Shown piece by piece: positions 42,844-51,145 of a stretch of DNA of 64,000 bases. Each line of letters starts with the position of its first letter. Within the stretch, counting starts at the first letter, position 1. The notes under the pieces are model-generated. The model was not told the DNA's origin. It searched no databases and saw only the letters and a program-made list of their open reading frames with translations. The position numbers and the translations under genes were made by a program. The stretch covers positions 16,666 through 80,665 of the forward strand of contig JAZNIT010000052.1 of NCBI GenBank assembly GCA_045577615.1. The letters are read 5' to 3'. Origin of the DNA: RGIG2206 sp045577615. GTDB taxonomy: Bacteria; Bacillota; Clostridia; Oscillospirales; Acutalibacteraceae.

Positions 42844-44139
42844 TTGTGTGCAGCAATGCTGTGCACCATGTTTGCAGGTCTTTCTGTATCAGCTGCAGAG
42901 ACCACTGCGCCCGCAAAGAGCCTGGTTGGTAAGCAGGTTGGCAACTTCAACAACACCGATTGGACTTCAACTGCCATCAATGACGAAAAGGGCCTTAAGG
43001 CTCCCAAGGGCACCGGCACTGCATCAGCAACCACCAATGCAACCTATACCCTTGGCGAAAAACTCGAGCTTACCTTCAACTTTGTTTGGGGTGGCTACAA
43101 CAACTACTACGGTAACGTTGTTATCACCATCGGCACCAACAAAATCACTGTTGGCAATATGGATAACAGGGCTACAAATAACTATCAGGTAGTAGTTACA
43201 ACTTCTGCAGGTACCGTTGCTACTGCAGAGCTTGGCAATGATAAGGCTAACATCGGCGGCAAGTATGTATTTACCTATTCCGACGGCAAACTTTCAGCAA
43301 CTCGCGGCGGCAATGTTATCAACTGGACTGTTGGTGACTCAACCGCTACCTCTGTTGAAGTTGCCTTCGACAAGGCTGCAGGCGTTCCCGTAAAGGCATC
43401 TGTTGGCGGCAACTATTGCGACGACAGATATCTTAAGAATTTTGCTTTAAACGGCACCATCAACGGTGACGTTAACTACGACAGCAAGATTTCTTCTGCC
43501 GACCTTCTTGCTACTCAGCAGGCATTGCTTGGCATCAAGGGCTCACCCGATGCTGCAAACTGTGACAACACCTATGACGACAAGCTTTCTTCAGCTGACG
43601 TTCTTTCACTCACCCACCACATCCTTGGTGTAAGCCTTATGGCTAACTATGAGAGAGAGCCTGTTAAGATTATGGCCATCGGTGACTCTATCACCGCAGG
43701 TGCAGGCGTTCCCGCCGCTTGGAGATATTTCTTCTTCGAAAAGCTTTACAGCTACGGCGCAAACTTCCGCCTTGTAGGTCAATACACCTCTGTTGAAGAG
43801 CCCCGCTTGCCCGACGGCTATCGCGGTCACTCTGCAGTAGGTGGCCACAAAACTTCAGATGTAATAGCCAATCTTGACAACTATATGGCGGTTGATTTTG
43901 ACGTAATCGCAATTATGATTGGTACCAACGATGCCGATAAGGACATCCCCACCTCAATTGCAAACTATCGCACCATTCTTGACCGCATTTATGAGACCAA
44001 CCCCAAGGCAAAGGTTTACATTGCATCTATGTGCCCCAAGGATGGCATTTCAATCAGCACCTGGTGGAACTTTGGTCTTAATCCCTACATCCCTGACTTT
44101 GTAGAAGAGTACAAGACAAAGGGCTACGATATCACCTAA
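42844..44139 (+). CDS. Secreted dockerin/SGNH-hydrolase protein, start and C-terminus apparently damaged
   Basis: Coding reading of 431 aa opens with a TTG inside a signal peptide. In frame upstream, codons 42814-42843 encode the expected basic start (NKKKKIISII), and AGAGG is present at 42806, but no start codon follows it. After cleavage (near SVSAAE) come a beta-rich domain of about 170 residues and a dockerin-like pair at about 207-265 (GDVNYDSKISSADLLATQQ and CDNTYDDKLSSADVLSLTH). An SGNH domain follows with IGDSITAGAG (about 278) and MIGTNDADKD (about 358). The protein stops before block V, so the catalytic Asp/His pair is missing. Dockerins bind cohesins on cellulosome-type scaffolds. 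Probably a decaying gene or an inactive protein. Confidence 0.7.
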   Translation: MCAAMLCTMFAGLSVSAAETTAPAKSLVGKQVGNFNNTDWTSTAINDEKGLKAPKGTGTASATTNATYTLGEKLELTFNFVWGGYNNYYGNVVITIGTNKITVGNMDNRATNNYQVVVTTSAGTVATAELGNDKANIGGKYVFTYSDGKLSATRGGNVINWTVGDSTATSVEVAFDKAAGVPVKASVGGNYCDDRYLKNFALNGTINGDVNYDSKISSADLLATQQALLGIKGSPDAANCDNTYDDKLSSADVLSLTHHILGVSLMANYEREPVKIMAIGDSITAGAGVPAAWRYFFFEKLYSYGANFRLVGQYTSVEEPRLPDGYRGHSAVGGHKTSDVIANLDNYMAVDFDVIAIMIGTNDADKDIPTSIANYRTILDRIYETNPKAKVYIASMCPKDGISISTWWNFGLNPYIPDFVEEYKTKGYDIT

Positions 44140-44141
44140 AC

Positions 44142-44175
44142 AAAAAACACCTAAGCGTCAGCTTAGGTGTTTTTT
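44142..44175. terminator. Bidirectional terminator between SGNH gene and spoIIR
   Basis: Perfect 15-bp arms AAAAAACACCTAAGC / complement, loop GTCA, T-runs both ways. The spoIIR stop codon lies inside the stem. Confidence 0.93.
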
Positions 44176-44789
44176 AATTTTGCCTTTACCATTTCATATA
44201 TTTCTACAATCTTAAACTTAACCTTAAATTTCTGCCCACCCTTTACAACCGCCTGCCCGCTTTTGTCAAGGGCATCGTCAACCTTGCCTGCCGCACTGCC
44301 GAGGCAAATGTTGGGGAAGCAGACGCACCACCAATTTTGTCCCTGACCCTCACCGAGCAGCACCTGCACCGCAAGATATTCTCCTGCAGGCACCGTCAGC
44401 TCGCCGTATTCGCGGGTATTAAAATCCGTTAGGGCAACCTCTGCTGCTGCGCCGTAGTCCATTCCTTCGTCCTTCAAAACCTCTTGGGCCACCTTTTGCA
44501 ATTGGGGCAGGTTAGCCTTGGCAAGGGCTGCCGCCTCGTCAATGGATGAAGCCCCTTCGAACAAGTCGCTGCACTCCTCCAGCAGGGCGTCGCGCACCTT
44601 AAGCTTTACCGATTGGTCAGCCTCGCTGTCAGAATTGGCAAGTATGTGCAACCGCAAAAGGTTGTCCCGCACCTCTTCGCAGCGTGCGTCAAAACAAGCT
44701 AAGGACATAAGTATTGCAAACACCAATCCCAACGCAACAGATGCAAAAAGTTTGCTTTTATCGGGCTTTAAAAACTCAAATTTGCTCAT
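44163..44789 (-). CDS. spoIIR: Stage II sporulation protein R
   Basis: 208 aa. N-terminal membrane/signal segment (about 14-32, LFASVALGLVFAILMSLAC), then the SpoIIR domain: VRDNLLRLHILANSDSEADQ, LKVRDALLEECSDLF, and FNTREYGELTVPAGEYLAVQVLLGEGQGQNWWCVCFP, ending in a shared C-W-C-V-x-F-P-x-x-C motif. Made in the forespore, it is secreted and triggers SpoIIGA to process pro-SigE in the mother cell. Its presence argues the organism forms endospores. The RBS lies in the 3' arm of a terminator-like hairpin immediately upstream. Confidence 0.93.
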   Translation of the reverse strand: MSKFEFLKPDKSKLFASVALGLVFAILMSLACFDARCEEVRDNLLRLHILANSDSEADQSVKLKVRDALLEECSDLFEGASSIDEAAALAKANLPQLQKVAQEVLKDEGMDYGAAAEVALTDFNTREYGELTVPAGEYLAVQVLLGEGQGQNWWCVCFPNICLGSAAGKVDDALDKSGQAVVKGGQKFKVKFKIVEIYEMVKAKLKNT

Positions 44790-44792
44790 AAA

Positions 44793-44829
44793 AAACCGCC
44801 TTTCGATAAGATTATCGAACAGACGGTTT
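44793..44829 (-). terminator. Terminator/attenuator-like hairpin overlapping the spoIIR RBS
   Basis: Minus strand: outer stem AAACCGTC/GGCGGTTT and inner stem TTCGATAA/TTATCGAA with a 2-nt tip, then TTTTTT running straight into ATG. The spoIIR Shine-Dalgarno (AAAGGCGG) is inside the 3' arm. It can end ispE transcripts and also mask the spoIIR RBS. Confidence 0.75.
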
Positions 44830-44833
44830 AATT

Positions 44834-45685
44834 TTATTCAACTGTTTCAACAGAAACTTCTGAGGGAGAGCAAAGTTCTGCCCAACCAAATTCAGCACTG
44901 ATTTTTTTGGCGCAAATTTCAGCTTCAGCCTTGTTGTCAAATATGGCAAACAATGTAGGGCCTGCACCGCTTAAACTGCAACCCAAAGCGCCTGCAGCGG
45001 CAAACTCCGTGCATATGCTCTGCACCTTTTCGCCATACCAAAGGGGAGCAAAGCTGTTGCCCAGAAAGGCAGCAATTTTACTCAAATTGCCTTCCTTGAG
45101 GCCATCCTTAACCTTCTCAATATCGGGGTGATATTGCTCCTTTGCCTCGTCAAATCGGGCAAACATCTTGCCGGTAGAGTCTTTAACTCCTCCCGATGCA
45201 AGCACAATATAGCAATGTGGCAGAGGGGACAGCCTTTCAAGTTTTTCTCCAACTCCCGTAGCGTATGCCGTGCCGCCCATCATAGCAAATGGCACGTCGG
45301 CACCAAGGGAAAGAGCAATCTTGTCAAGGGTGTCCTTGTCTACCTTGCCAAATGTTTTGTCAAGAGCAATCAGCACCGCGGCACAGTCGGCACTGCCGCC
45401 GCCCATACCACCTGTAAGGGGCAAATGCTTTTCGATGTGTATCTTGCCACCGATATTAAGCTCGGCCGCAGCAGCATAATTATTAACCGCCTTTGTAACG
45501 ATGTTTTCTCCCTCGATTTCAACCGACGAAGTCACCTGTAAGGGTGAGTTAAGAGCAAACTCGACCGTTAATATATCGGCAATATCCACCGACTGCATAA
45601 TCATACGCATCTGGTGATATCCGTTATCCTCCCGTGGGCCAATGTCCAGCACAAGATTTAACTTTCCGTATGCTTTAATCTTCAT
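44834..45685 (-). CDS. ispE: 4-diphosphocytidyl-2-C-methyl-D-erythritol kinase
   Basis: 283 aa GHMP kinase of the MEP isoprenoid pathway. AYGKLNLVLDIGPREDNGYHQM at the N-terminus (GKLNL, GYH), ATP loop LPLTGGMGGGSADCAAVL (about 88-105), and LSGAGPTLFAIF near the C-terminus. It phosphorylates CDP-methylerythritol. Start ATG overlaps the aminotransferase stop by 4 bp. The order lrp-aminotransferase-ispE-spoIIR occurs in other Clostridia, to my knowledge. Confidence 0.94.
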   Translation of the reverse strand: MKIKAYGKLNLVLDIGPREDNGYHQMRMIMQSVDIADILTVEFALNSPLQVTSSVEIEGENIVTKAVNNYAAAAELNIGGKIHIEKHLPLTGGMGGGSADCAAVLIALDKTFGKVDKDTLDKIALSLGADVPFAMMGGTAYATGVGEKLERLSPLPHCYIVLASGGVKDSTGKMFARFDEAKEQYHPDIEKVKDGLKEGNLSKIAAFLGNSFAPLWYGEKVQSICTEFAAAGALGCSLSGAGPTLFAIFDNKAEAEICAKKISAEFGWAELCSPSEVSVETVE

Positions 45686-46860
45686 TTTGCTTCACTTTTC
45701 AGCTCGTCAACAAACAAGCCAACGCGGCGTATAGCCTCTTTAATATGGTCGCCGGAGTAGCAGTAGGATGCGCGCACAAAGCCTTCGCCGCCTGCACCAA
45801 AAGCGGTGCCTGGCACAAGTGCAACCTTGTGAGAATAGAGCAAGCGCTCGCAAAACTCCTCACTGGAAAGTCCTGATGAGCGAATGCAGGGGAAGGCATA
45901 AAATGCACCCTTAGGTTCAAAGCAGTCAAGACCGATTTTGTTAAAGCCGTTTACCATAATTCTGCGGCGTGCATCATATTGAGACCGCATTTTAGCAATG
46001 TCGTCGTCGCCGTTTTTGATAGCCTCAACTGCGGCGTACTGAGATATGGTGGGAGCGCTCATAATGGCAAACTGATGAATTTTGGTCATCTGAGTAATAA
46101 CGGGAGCAGGGCCGCAGGTGTAACCCATACGCCAGCCCGTCATAGAATAGGTTTTTGAAAAGCCGCCGATGATAACTGTGCGCTCCTTCATACCTTCAAT
46201 AGATGCCACAGAAACGTGGTTTATGCCATAGGTAAGCTCTCCGTAAATCTCATCAGACAAAATCATAATGTCGGTGCCGCGAAGCACTTGGGCAATCTCT
46301 TCAAGATGCTCCCTCTCCATAACCGAACCGGTAGGATTGCAGGGGTATGGAAGCACCAGCAGCTTGGTTTTAGGTGTAATAAGAGCCTTCAGCTGCTCAG
46401 CGGTAACTCTGAACTCATTTTCTCGCAGGGTTTCAAGTGCCACGGGTACACCGCCTGCAAGACGAACGATGGGGTCGTAGCAAACAAAGCTGGGCTGAGG
46501 AATGATAACCTCATCTCCCGGCTTAACGATAGCCCTCACCGCAGCATCAATACCCTCGCTGCCGCCAACCGTAATAAGTATATCGGTTTCGCCGCAGTAA
46601 TCAAGGCTGAATCGACGTTTCATATAGTCGGCGATTTCGTTGCGCAGCTCAATAAGACCGCTGTTAGAGGTATAACGGGTCTTTTTACCTTGAATGGCCT
46701 CAATGCCTGCCTGGCGGATGTGCCAGGGCGTAGCAAAGTCAGGCTCGCCGACACCAAGGGATATAACACCGCTCATATTAGCGGCAATATCGAAAAATTT
46801 ACGAATACCCGAGGGGGTTATATTAACCACTTCGGGATTAAGAATTTTAGAATAATCCAT
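45682..46860 (-). CDS. PLP-dependent aminotransferase (class I, PatA/AraT-like)
   Basis: 392 aa fold-type I enzyme. SLGVGEPDFATPWHIRQAGIEAI near the N-terminus, substrate-side YTSNSGL, PYPCNPTGSVM (N of NPTG), SDEIYGELTYG (D, Y contacting PLP), and GGFSKTYSMTGWRMGY with the Schiff-base lysine (about residue 235). It groups by pattern with aromatic/branched-chain or N-acetyl-DAP aminotransferases; substrate not decided. Co-transcribed downstream of an Lrp regulator, TAATG-coupled, which may link its level to amino-acid supply. Confidence 0.9.
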   Translation of the reverse strand: MDYSKILNPEVVNITPSGIRKFFDIAANMSGVISLGVGEPDFATPWHIRQAGIEAIQGKKTRYTSNSGLIELRNEIADYMKRRFSLDYCGETDILITVGGSEGIDAAVRAIVKPGDEVIIPQPSFVCYDPIVRLAGGVPVALETLRENEFRVTAEQLKALITPKTKLLVLPYPCNPTGSVMEREHLEEIAQVLRGTDIMILSDEIYGELTYGINHVSVASIEGMKERTVIIGGFSKTYSMTGWRMGYTCGPAPVITQMTKIHQFAIMSAPTISQYAAVEAIKNGDDDIAKMRSQYDARRRIMVNGFNKIGLDCFEPKGAFYAFPCIRSSGLSSEEFCERLLYSHKVALVPGTAFGAGGEGFVRASYCYSGDHIKEAIRRVGLFVDELKSEAK

Positions 46861-47339
46861 TATAAAGACACCGTTTCTCTGTCATCGGGATTGCCGCACA
46901 ATTTAACACCCATATCCTTGTATCTGCGCAATACAAAGTGGGTAGCGGTAGAGGTAACCTCTTTCATGGTTGCAAGGTGCTTGGCAACAAACATAGCCAC
47001 CTTCTGGAAGGTTTGGCCGGTAACGATAACGCTCAAATCGTAACCGCCTGACATAAGATAAACTGCCTCAACGTATTCAAATTCGGCAATTCGCTCGGCA
47101 ATTTCCTCAAAGCCGGCATCGGCCTGAGGTGTAACGTTGATTTCGATAATGGCGGTCACGCGCTCATCATTCACGCTTGCCCAGTCGATAAGAGTCTTGT
47201 AGCCGCGGATGATACCGTCAGCCTCCAATTCGGCAACTGCAGCGCAAACCACCTGCTCGTCGGCACCAAGCAAAGTCGCAAGGTCGGCGGCAGTGTAACG
47301 AGCGTCTTCGCTAAGCAAAGATAAAAGTTTTTCTTTCAT
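46860..47339 (-). CDS. Lrp/AsnC-family transcriptional regulator
   Basis: 159 aa from ATG 47339 (AAGGAG RBS). N-terminal helix-turn-helix (LLSEDARYTAADLATLLGADEQVVCAAVAELEADGIIRGY) and C-terminal RAM/ligand domain (ERVTAIIEINVTPQADAGFEEIAERIAEF, YLMSGGYDLSVIV). Lrp proteins form octamers that sense amino acids. It probably regulates its own operon including the adjacent aminotransferase (inference). Confidence 0.92.
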   Translation of the reverse strand: MKEKLLSLLSEDARYTAADLATLLGADEQVVCAAVAELEADGIIRGYKTLIDWASVNDERVTAIIEINVTPQADAGFEEIAERIAEFEYVEAVYLMSGGYDLSVIVTGQTFQKVAMFVAKHLATMKEVTSTATHFVLRRYKDMGVKLCGNPDDRETVSL

Positions 47340-47352
47340 AATATCCAACTCC

Positions 47353-47697
47353 TTAAACCATAGTTGTAACGCATAAAATAAACGAAATAAAATAAAGAAT
47401 GGGGCTTAAAACTCTCACAACAGATAAAAATTTAGGCTTAATTCCACAATCGTTAAGGTAGCCCTTAAGCTTCAAAAAGTTAAGGTAGATAACCATAAAA
47501 ATAATAATGGTGGCAATACAGCCCACGCCCGTTTTGACAGCGGTAATAATCTGCACTGCAAAAAGCAGATAGGTAAGAGCAATCATAACCGCCTGAACCA
47601 AAACCATAACAAAAAGGGCTTTTTTCTGCTCCTTTGACATAAGTATTTGGTCAAGCCGCTCCTCATCGGTGGCGCGCATAACGGGTGCGTTATCCAT
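47353..47697 (-). CDS. Small membrane protein of unknown function
   Basis: 114 aa with three hydrophobic segments (about 28-46, 50-72 and 92-112), cytoplasmic N-terminus rich in charged residues. RBS GGGAGG. First gene of the operon that continues with lrp 13 bp later. I recognise no domain. Conserved position ahead of lrp is possible but cannot be judged here. Confidence 0.7.
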   Translation of the reverse strand: MDNAPVMRATDEERLDQILMSKEQKKALFVMVLVQAVMIALTYLLFAVQIITAVKTGVGCIATIIIFMVIYLNFLKLKGYLNDCGIKPKFLSVVRVLSPILYFISFILCVTTMV

Positions 47698-47773
47698 TTC
47701 AACAGCCTCCCATTTTTCAAAAGATAACCGTCAAAAGTCGTTGGTTTTGCCAAAAACCATAACAGTTACAGTT

Positions 47774-47802
47774 ATTATACCATATAAAGCAACAAAAAAC
47801 AA
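47774..47802 (-). promoter_or_regulatory. SigA promoter of the membrane protein-lrp-ispE operon
   Basis: Minus strand TTGTTT (47797-47802), 17-bp spacer, TATAAT (47774-47779). Confidence 0.72.
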
Positions 47803-47877
47803 TCTTTATTAAATTAAAGGGTTTATTTTTTGAATAAAATGTGGTAGAATTAACTATCTGTTAATGGAGGTATTATT

Positions 47878-48147
47878 ATGAAGGCAGTTATCACCGTAGT
47901 AGGTAAAGACACAGTTGGAATTTTGGCAAAGGTATCTAACCTTTGCGCCGAAAAAAATATAAACATTATCGATGTAACCCAAACAGTTATGCAAGAGTTG
48001 TTTTGTATGATTATGCTTTGCCGGATTGACGATATGACCTGCAGCTTTTCTGAGTTTGTAGATGCCGCCGATTGCATAGGTAAGGATAATAATCTCAGTG
48101 TTCACGTTATGCATGAAGAGATTTTTAACTCAATGCACCGTATTTAA
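47878..48147 (+). CDS. ACT-domain protein, UPF0237
   Basis: 89 aa single ACT domain: MKAVITVVGKDTVGILAKVSNLCAEKNINII matches the GKDxxGIxAxVxxxLAxxxxNI ligand-binding turn, and the second strand pair reads FCMIMLCRIDD. Such proteins bind amino acids or related small effectors and are nearly always encoded just before a UPF0210 (PFL-family) gene, as here (11-bp gap). RBS GGAGGT. Probable regulatory subunit; ligand unknown. Confidence 0.93.
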   Translation: MKAVITVVGKDTVGILAKVSNLCAEKNINIIDVTQTVMQELFCMIMLCRIDDMTCSFSEFVDAADCIGKDNNLSVHVMHEEIFNSMHRI

Positions 48148-48158
48148 GGAGGGGCATA

Positions 48159-49520
48159 ATGCTTAACACTAAGGATATACTTGAAACAATTGCAATGATA
48201 CAAGACGAGCATCTTGATATACGCACCGTTACTATGGGCATATCATTGCTTGACTGTATCGACCCCGATATTGATGCCGCCTGCCGCAAGGTATACGACA
48301 AAATCACCCGTTATGCTGCCAACCTTGTGCCCGTATGTCAGGATATAGAAAAGACCTACGGTATTCCGATTATCAACAAGCGCATCTCGGTCACTCCCAT
48401 CGCCCTGCTTGCATCTGCATGCCCCGGTGCCGATTTGACCAAGTTTGCCGTTGCCCTTGAAAAGGCTGCCTGCACCGTTGGTGTAAACTTTATCGGCGGC
48501 TACAGCGCATTGGTGCAAAAGGGCTTTGCTCACGGCGATGCCGAGCTTATCAATTCAATTCCCGAAGCATTGGCTATCACCGACCATATCTGCTCATCGG
48601 TTAACATCGGCTCAACCAAAGCAGGTATAAATATGGATGCCGTTGCCTTAATGGGCAAGGTTATCCGTCGCACAGCCGAGCTTACTGCCGACCGTGATTG
48701 CATCGGTGCCGCAAAGCTTGTTGTATTTTGCAACGCTCCCGAGGATAACCCCTTTATGGCAGGCGCCTTCCACGGTGTTGGCGAGGCCGATTGTGTAATT
48801 AACGTAGGCGTATCAGGCCCCGGCGTAGTTCGTGCCGCTCTTGCCAAGCTTGGCGGTGATGCCAGCGTTACCGAGGTTGCCGACCTTATCAAGCGCACCG
48901 CATTCAAAATTACCCGTATGGGTCAGCTTGTTGCTAAAGAGGCTTCTTCACGCCTGGGCGTGCCCTTCGGCATTGTTGATTTGTCTTTAGCACCCACACC
49001 TGCAGTAGGTGACTCGGTTGCCCACATTCTTGAAGAGATGGGCCTTGAGTCCTGCGGTGCTTGCGGCACAACCGCTTGCCTTGCCTTGCTCAACGACGCT
49101 GTTAAAAAGGGTGGCGTAATGGCCTCCTCTCACGTTGGCGGCCTTTCAGGCGCATTCATCCCCGTAACTGAGGACGCAGGTATGATTGATGCTGCCCGCA
49201 GCGGTGCCCTCACCATCGAAAAGCTTGAGGCTATGACTGCCGTTTGCTCGGTAGGCCTTGATATGATCAATATCCCCGGCGACACACCTGCCGAGGTTAT
49301 CTCAGGCATTATTGCAGACGAAGCTGCAATCGGTATGGTCAACAGCAAGACTACTGCCGTCCGTCTTATTCCTGCAATCGGCAAGAACGTCGGTGAAGAG
49401 CTGTCCTTCGGCGGCCTTCTTGGCGGCGGCCCTGTTATGAGGGTTAACACCGCATCTCCTGCCGTATTTATCAACCGCGGCGGTCGTTTGCCTGCACCTC
49501 TGCAAAGCCTTAAAAACTAA
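48159..49520 (+). CDS. PFL family protein UPF0210 (DUF711)
   Basis: 453 aa. Begins with IAMIQDEHLDIRTVTMGISLLDC, and has VGVNFIGGYSALVQKG, the glycyl-radical-like fold region FHGVGEADCVINVGVSGPGVV and GACGTTACLALLNDAVKKGG. DUF711 proteins share the pyruvate-formate-lyase-like barrel but lack a proven activity, and no C-terminal glycyl-radical motif is evident here. Paired with the ACT protein. RBS AAGGAGGGG. Confidence 0.93.
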   Translation: MLNTKDILETIAMIQDEHLDIRTVTMGISLLDCIDPDIDAACRKVYDKITRYAANLVPVCQDIEKTYGIPIINKRISVTPIALLASACPGADLTKFAVALEKAACTVGVNFIGGYSALVQKGFAHGDAELINSIPEALAITDHICSSVNIGSTKAGINMDAVALMGKVIRRTAELTADRDCIGAAKLVVFCNAPEDNPFMAGAFHGVGEADCVINVGVSGPGVVRAALAKLGGDASVTEVADLIKRTAFKITRMGQLVAKEASSRLGVPFGIVDLSLAPTPAVGDSVAHILEEMGLESCGACGTTACLALLNDAVKKGGVMASSHVGGLSGAFIPVTEDAGMIDAARSGALTIEKLEAMTAVCSVGLDMINIPGDTPAEVISGIIADEAAIGMVNSKTTAVRLIPAIGKNVGEELSFGGLLGGGPVMRVNTASPAVFINRGGRLPAPLQSLKN

Positions 49521-49532
49521 ATCAAAACCCAA

Positions 49533-49571
49533 CGGCTCGACTTGAATCTTAGCAGATTCGAGTGCGAGCCG
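49533..49571 (+). terminator. Hairpin after the PFL gene, probable terminator
   Basis: CGGCTCG...CGAGCCG outer stem and TGAATC/GATTCG inner stem with small internal loops; AT-rich (AATTTATT) but not a pure T-run afterwards. Confidence 0.6.
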
Positions 49572-49578
49572 AATTTAT

Positions 49579-49614
49579 TGTTACAAAAATCACTGTTTTA
49601 GGCGAATTATCCCT
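49579..49614 (-). repeat. Fragment of the 21.7-kb inverted-repeat element
   Basis: 49593-49614 is an exact 22-bp inverted copy of 21685-21706, and similarity continues weakly for about 12 bp (TGATTTTTG versus CGACTTTTTG). The terminal repeat itself is not kept. It lies between the PFL gene and murD. Confidence 0.65.
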
Positions 49615-49643
49615 ATGTGAGCGCTCCTTTTGTTAAAATGGTG

Positions 49644-49672
49644 TTGTATTTGTTGCATATATTTGGTATAAT
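49644..49672 (+). promoter_or_regulatory. SigA promoter of murD
   Basis: TTGTAT (49644-49649), 17-bp spacer, TATAAT (49667-49672), 36 bp before the ATG. Confidence 0.8.
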
Positions 49673-49708
49673 ATTTTAGTAAGTTTAAACGAAAGGATAG
49701 TGCAACCT

Positions 49709-51097
49709 ATGTACTACAAGCTTGAAAACTTCTATAACAGCATAAAGGGCAAAAAAATTGCCTTTTGCGGTGTAGGTATCAGCAACCTGCCCCTTATATA
49801 TAAATTCAAAAAACTTGGAGCCGATGTTTACGCATGCGATCGCCGCACAGAGGATCAGCTTGGCACCACCGCTGCCGAGCTTAAGGCAGCAGGCATAGGC
49901 TTGATATTGGGTAACGACTACCTCAAAAACCTTGATGTAGATATAATTTTCCGCACCCCGGGTATGAATTTCTTCCTCCCCGAATTGGTAGAGGCAAGGC
50001 GCAGAGGCATCGTTGTCACCTCTGAGATGGAGGTTTTCTTTGATCTGTGCCCCTGCAAGCTTTTTGCAGTAACAGGCTCCGACGGCAAAACCACAACCAC
50101 CACCCTTATTGCGAAAATGCTTGAAACCCAGGGCTACACCGTTCACCTTGGCGGCAATATCGGTCGCCCTCTTCTGCCCATAATCGACGAAATCAGCGCC
50201 GATGATTGCGCCGTTGTCGAGCTTTCCTCCTTCCAACTTATTTCAATGCGCAAAAGCCCTAATGTAAGCGTTATCACCAATGTGGCACCCAACCATTTGG
50301 ATGTGCACAAAACTATGGACGAATACATCACCGCCAAACGCAACATTATGCTTCACCAAAATGCGTTTTCACGCACTGTGCTTAATGCGGATAACGAAAT
50401 CACAGCAGGCTTCGAGCAGGATGTTCGCGGTCAAACTGTTACCTTCAGCTACAATCATCCCGTTGATAACGGTGCCTATTACGGCGCCGACGGCGTGCTT
50501 TATATGTCCGCAAAGGATGGGGTAATCCCTGTTATGCACCGCTCCGACATCAAGGTTCTGGGCGAGCATAATGTCGAAAATTTTCTGGCAGCCATCTCTG
50601 CCGTATGGGGCTATGTAACCCCCGAAAACATTGCCAAAACCGCCCGTGAATTCAGCGGTGTCGAGCATCGAATCGAGTTTGTGCGTGAACACAATGGCGT
50701 GCGCTACTACAACGATTCAATCGCCACAAGCCCCACCCGTACAATAGCAGGTCTTGCTGCCTTTGACCGCAAGGTTATCCTTATCGCAGGCGGCTACGAT
50801 AAGCACATCCCCTTCGAGCCCCTTGCCCCTCACGTGATTGAAAAGGTTGCCACTCTCATCCTCACAGGCACCACCGCCCAAAAGATAGAGGATGTTGTGC
50901 GCGCTGCCGATGGCTTTGAAGAAAGCAAAATTCAGATTGTCCGCGCTGACGATTTGGTCGATGCTGTCAATAAGGCACACGCCATTGCAAAGGACGGGGA
51001 TATAGTTACCCTCAGCCCTGCATGTGCAAGCTTCGATGCTTATGCCAATTTTGAACTTCGCGGCAAGCACTTTAAAGACCTTGTTAATGCCCTTTAA
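49709..51097 (+). CDS. murD: UDP-N-acetylmuramoylalanine--D-glutamate ligase
   Basis: 462 aa from ATG 49709 (AAAGGA RBS); a GTG three codons earlier is too close to the RBS. KIAFCGVGISNLPLIYKFKKLG opens the nucleotide-like fold, ATP site TGSDGKTTTTTLIAKML (about 120-136), then VVELSSFQL and TNVAPNHLDVH (MurD-type), and NDSIATSPTRTIAGL plus LIAGGYDKHIPFEPL. It adds D-Glu to UDP-MurNAc-Ala. The gene is normally inside dcw clusters; here it is a single transcript about 28 kb away. Confidence 0.95.
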   Translation: MYYKLENFYNSIKGKKIAFCGVGISNLPLIYKFKKLGADVYACDRRTEDQLGTTAAELKAAGIGLILGNDYLKNLDVDIIFRTPGMNFFLPELVEARRRGIVVTSEMEVFFDLCPCKLFAVTGSDGKTTTTTLIAKMLETQGYTVHLGGNIGRPLLPIIDEISADDCAVVELSSFQLISMRKSPNVSVITNVAPNHLDVHKTMDEYITAKRNIMLHQNAFSRTVLNADNEITAGFEQDVRGQTVTFSYNHPVDNGAYYGADGVLYMSAKDGVIPVMHRSDIKVLGEHNVENFLAAISAVWGYVTPENIAKTAREFSGVEHRIEFVREHNGVRYYNDSIATSPTRTIAGLAAFDRKVILIAGGYDKHIPFEPLAPHVIEKVATLILTGTTAQKIEDVVRAADGFEESKIQIVRADDLVDAVNKAHAIAKDGDIVTLSPACASFDAYANFELRGKHFKDLVNAL

Positions 51098-51104
51098 TAA
51101 ATTC

Positions 51105-51128
51105 AAAAACGCCCATTCGGGCGTTTTT
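51105..51128 (+). terminator. Terminator of murD
   Basis: AAAAACGCCC-ATTC-GGGCGTTTTT, perfect 10-bp stem, 8 bp after the stop. Confidence 0.92.
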
Positions 51129-51145
51129 TATAAGACGGTGATAAA

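Noticed and set aside
47825..47860. Promoter before the ACT/PFL pair
   Set aside because: A TAGAAT is present but the -35 at 17 bp is poor (TTTATT), so I do not list it as a feature.
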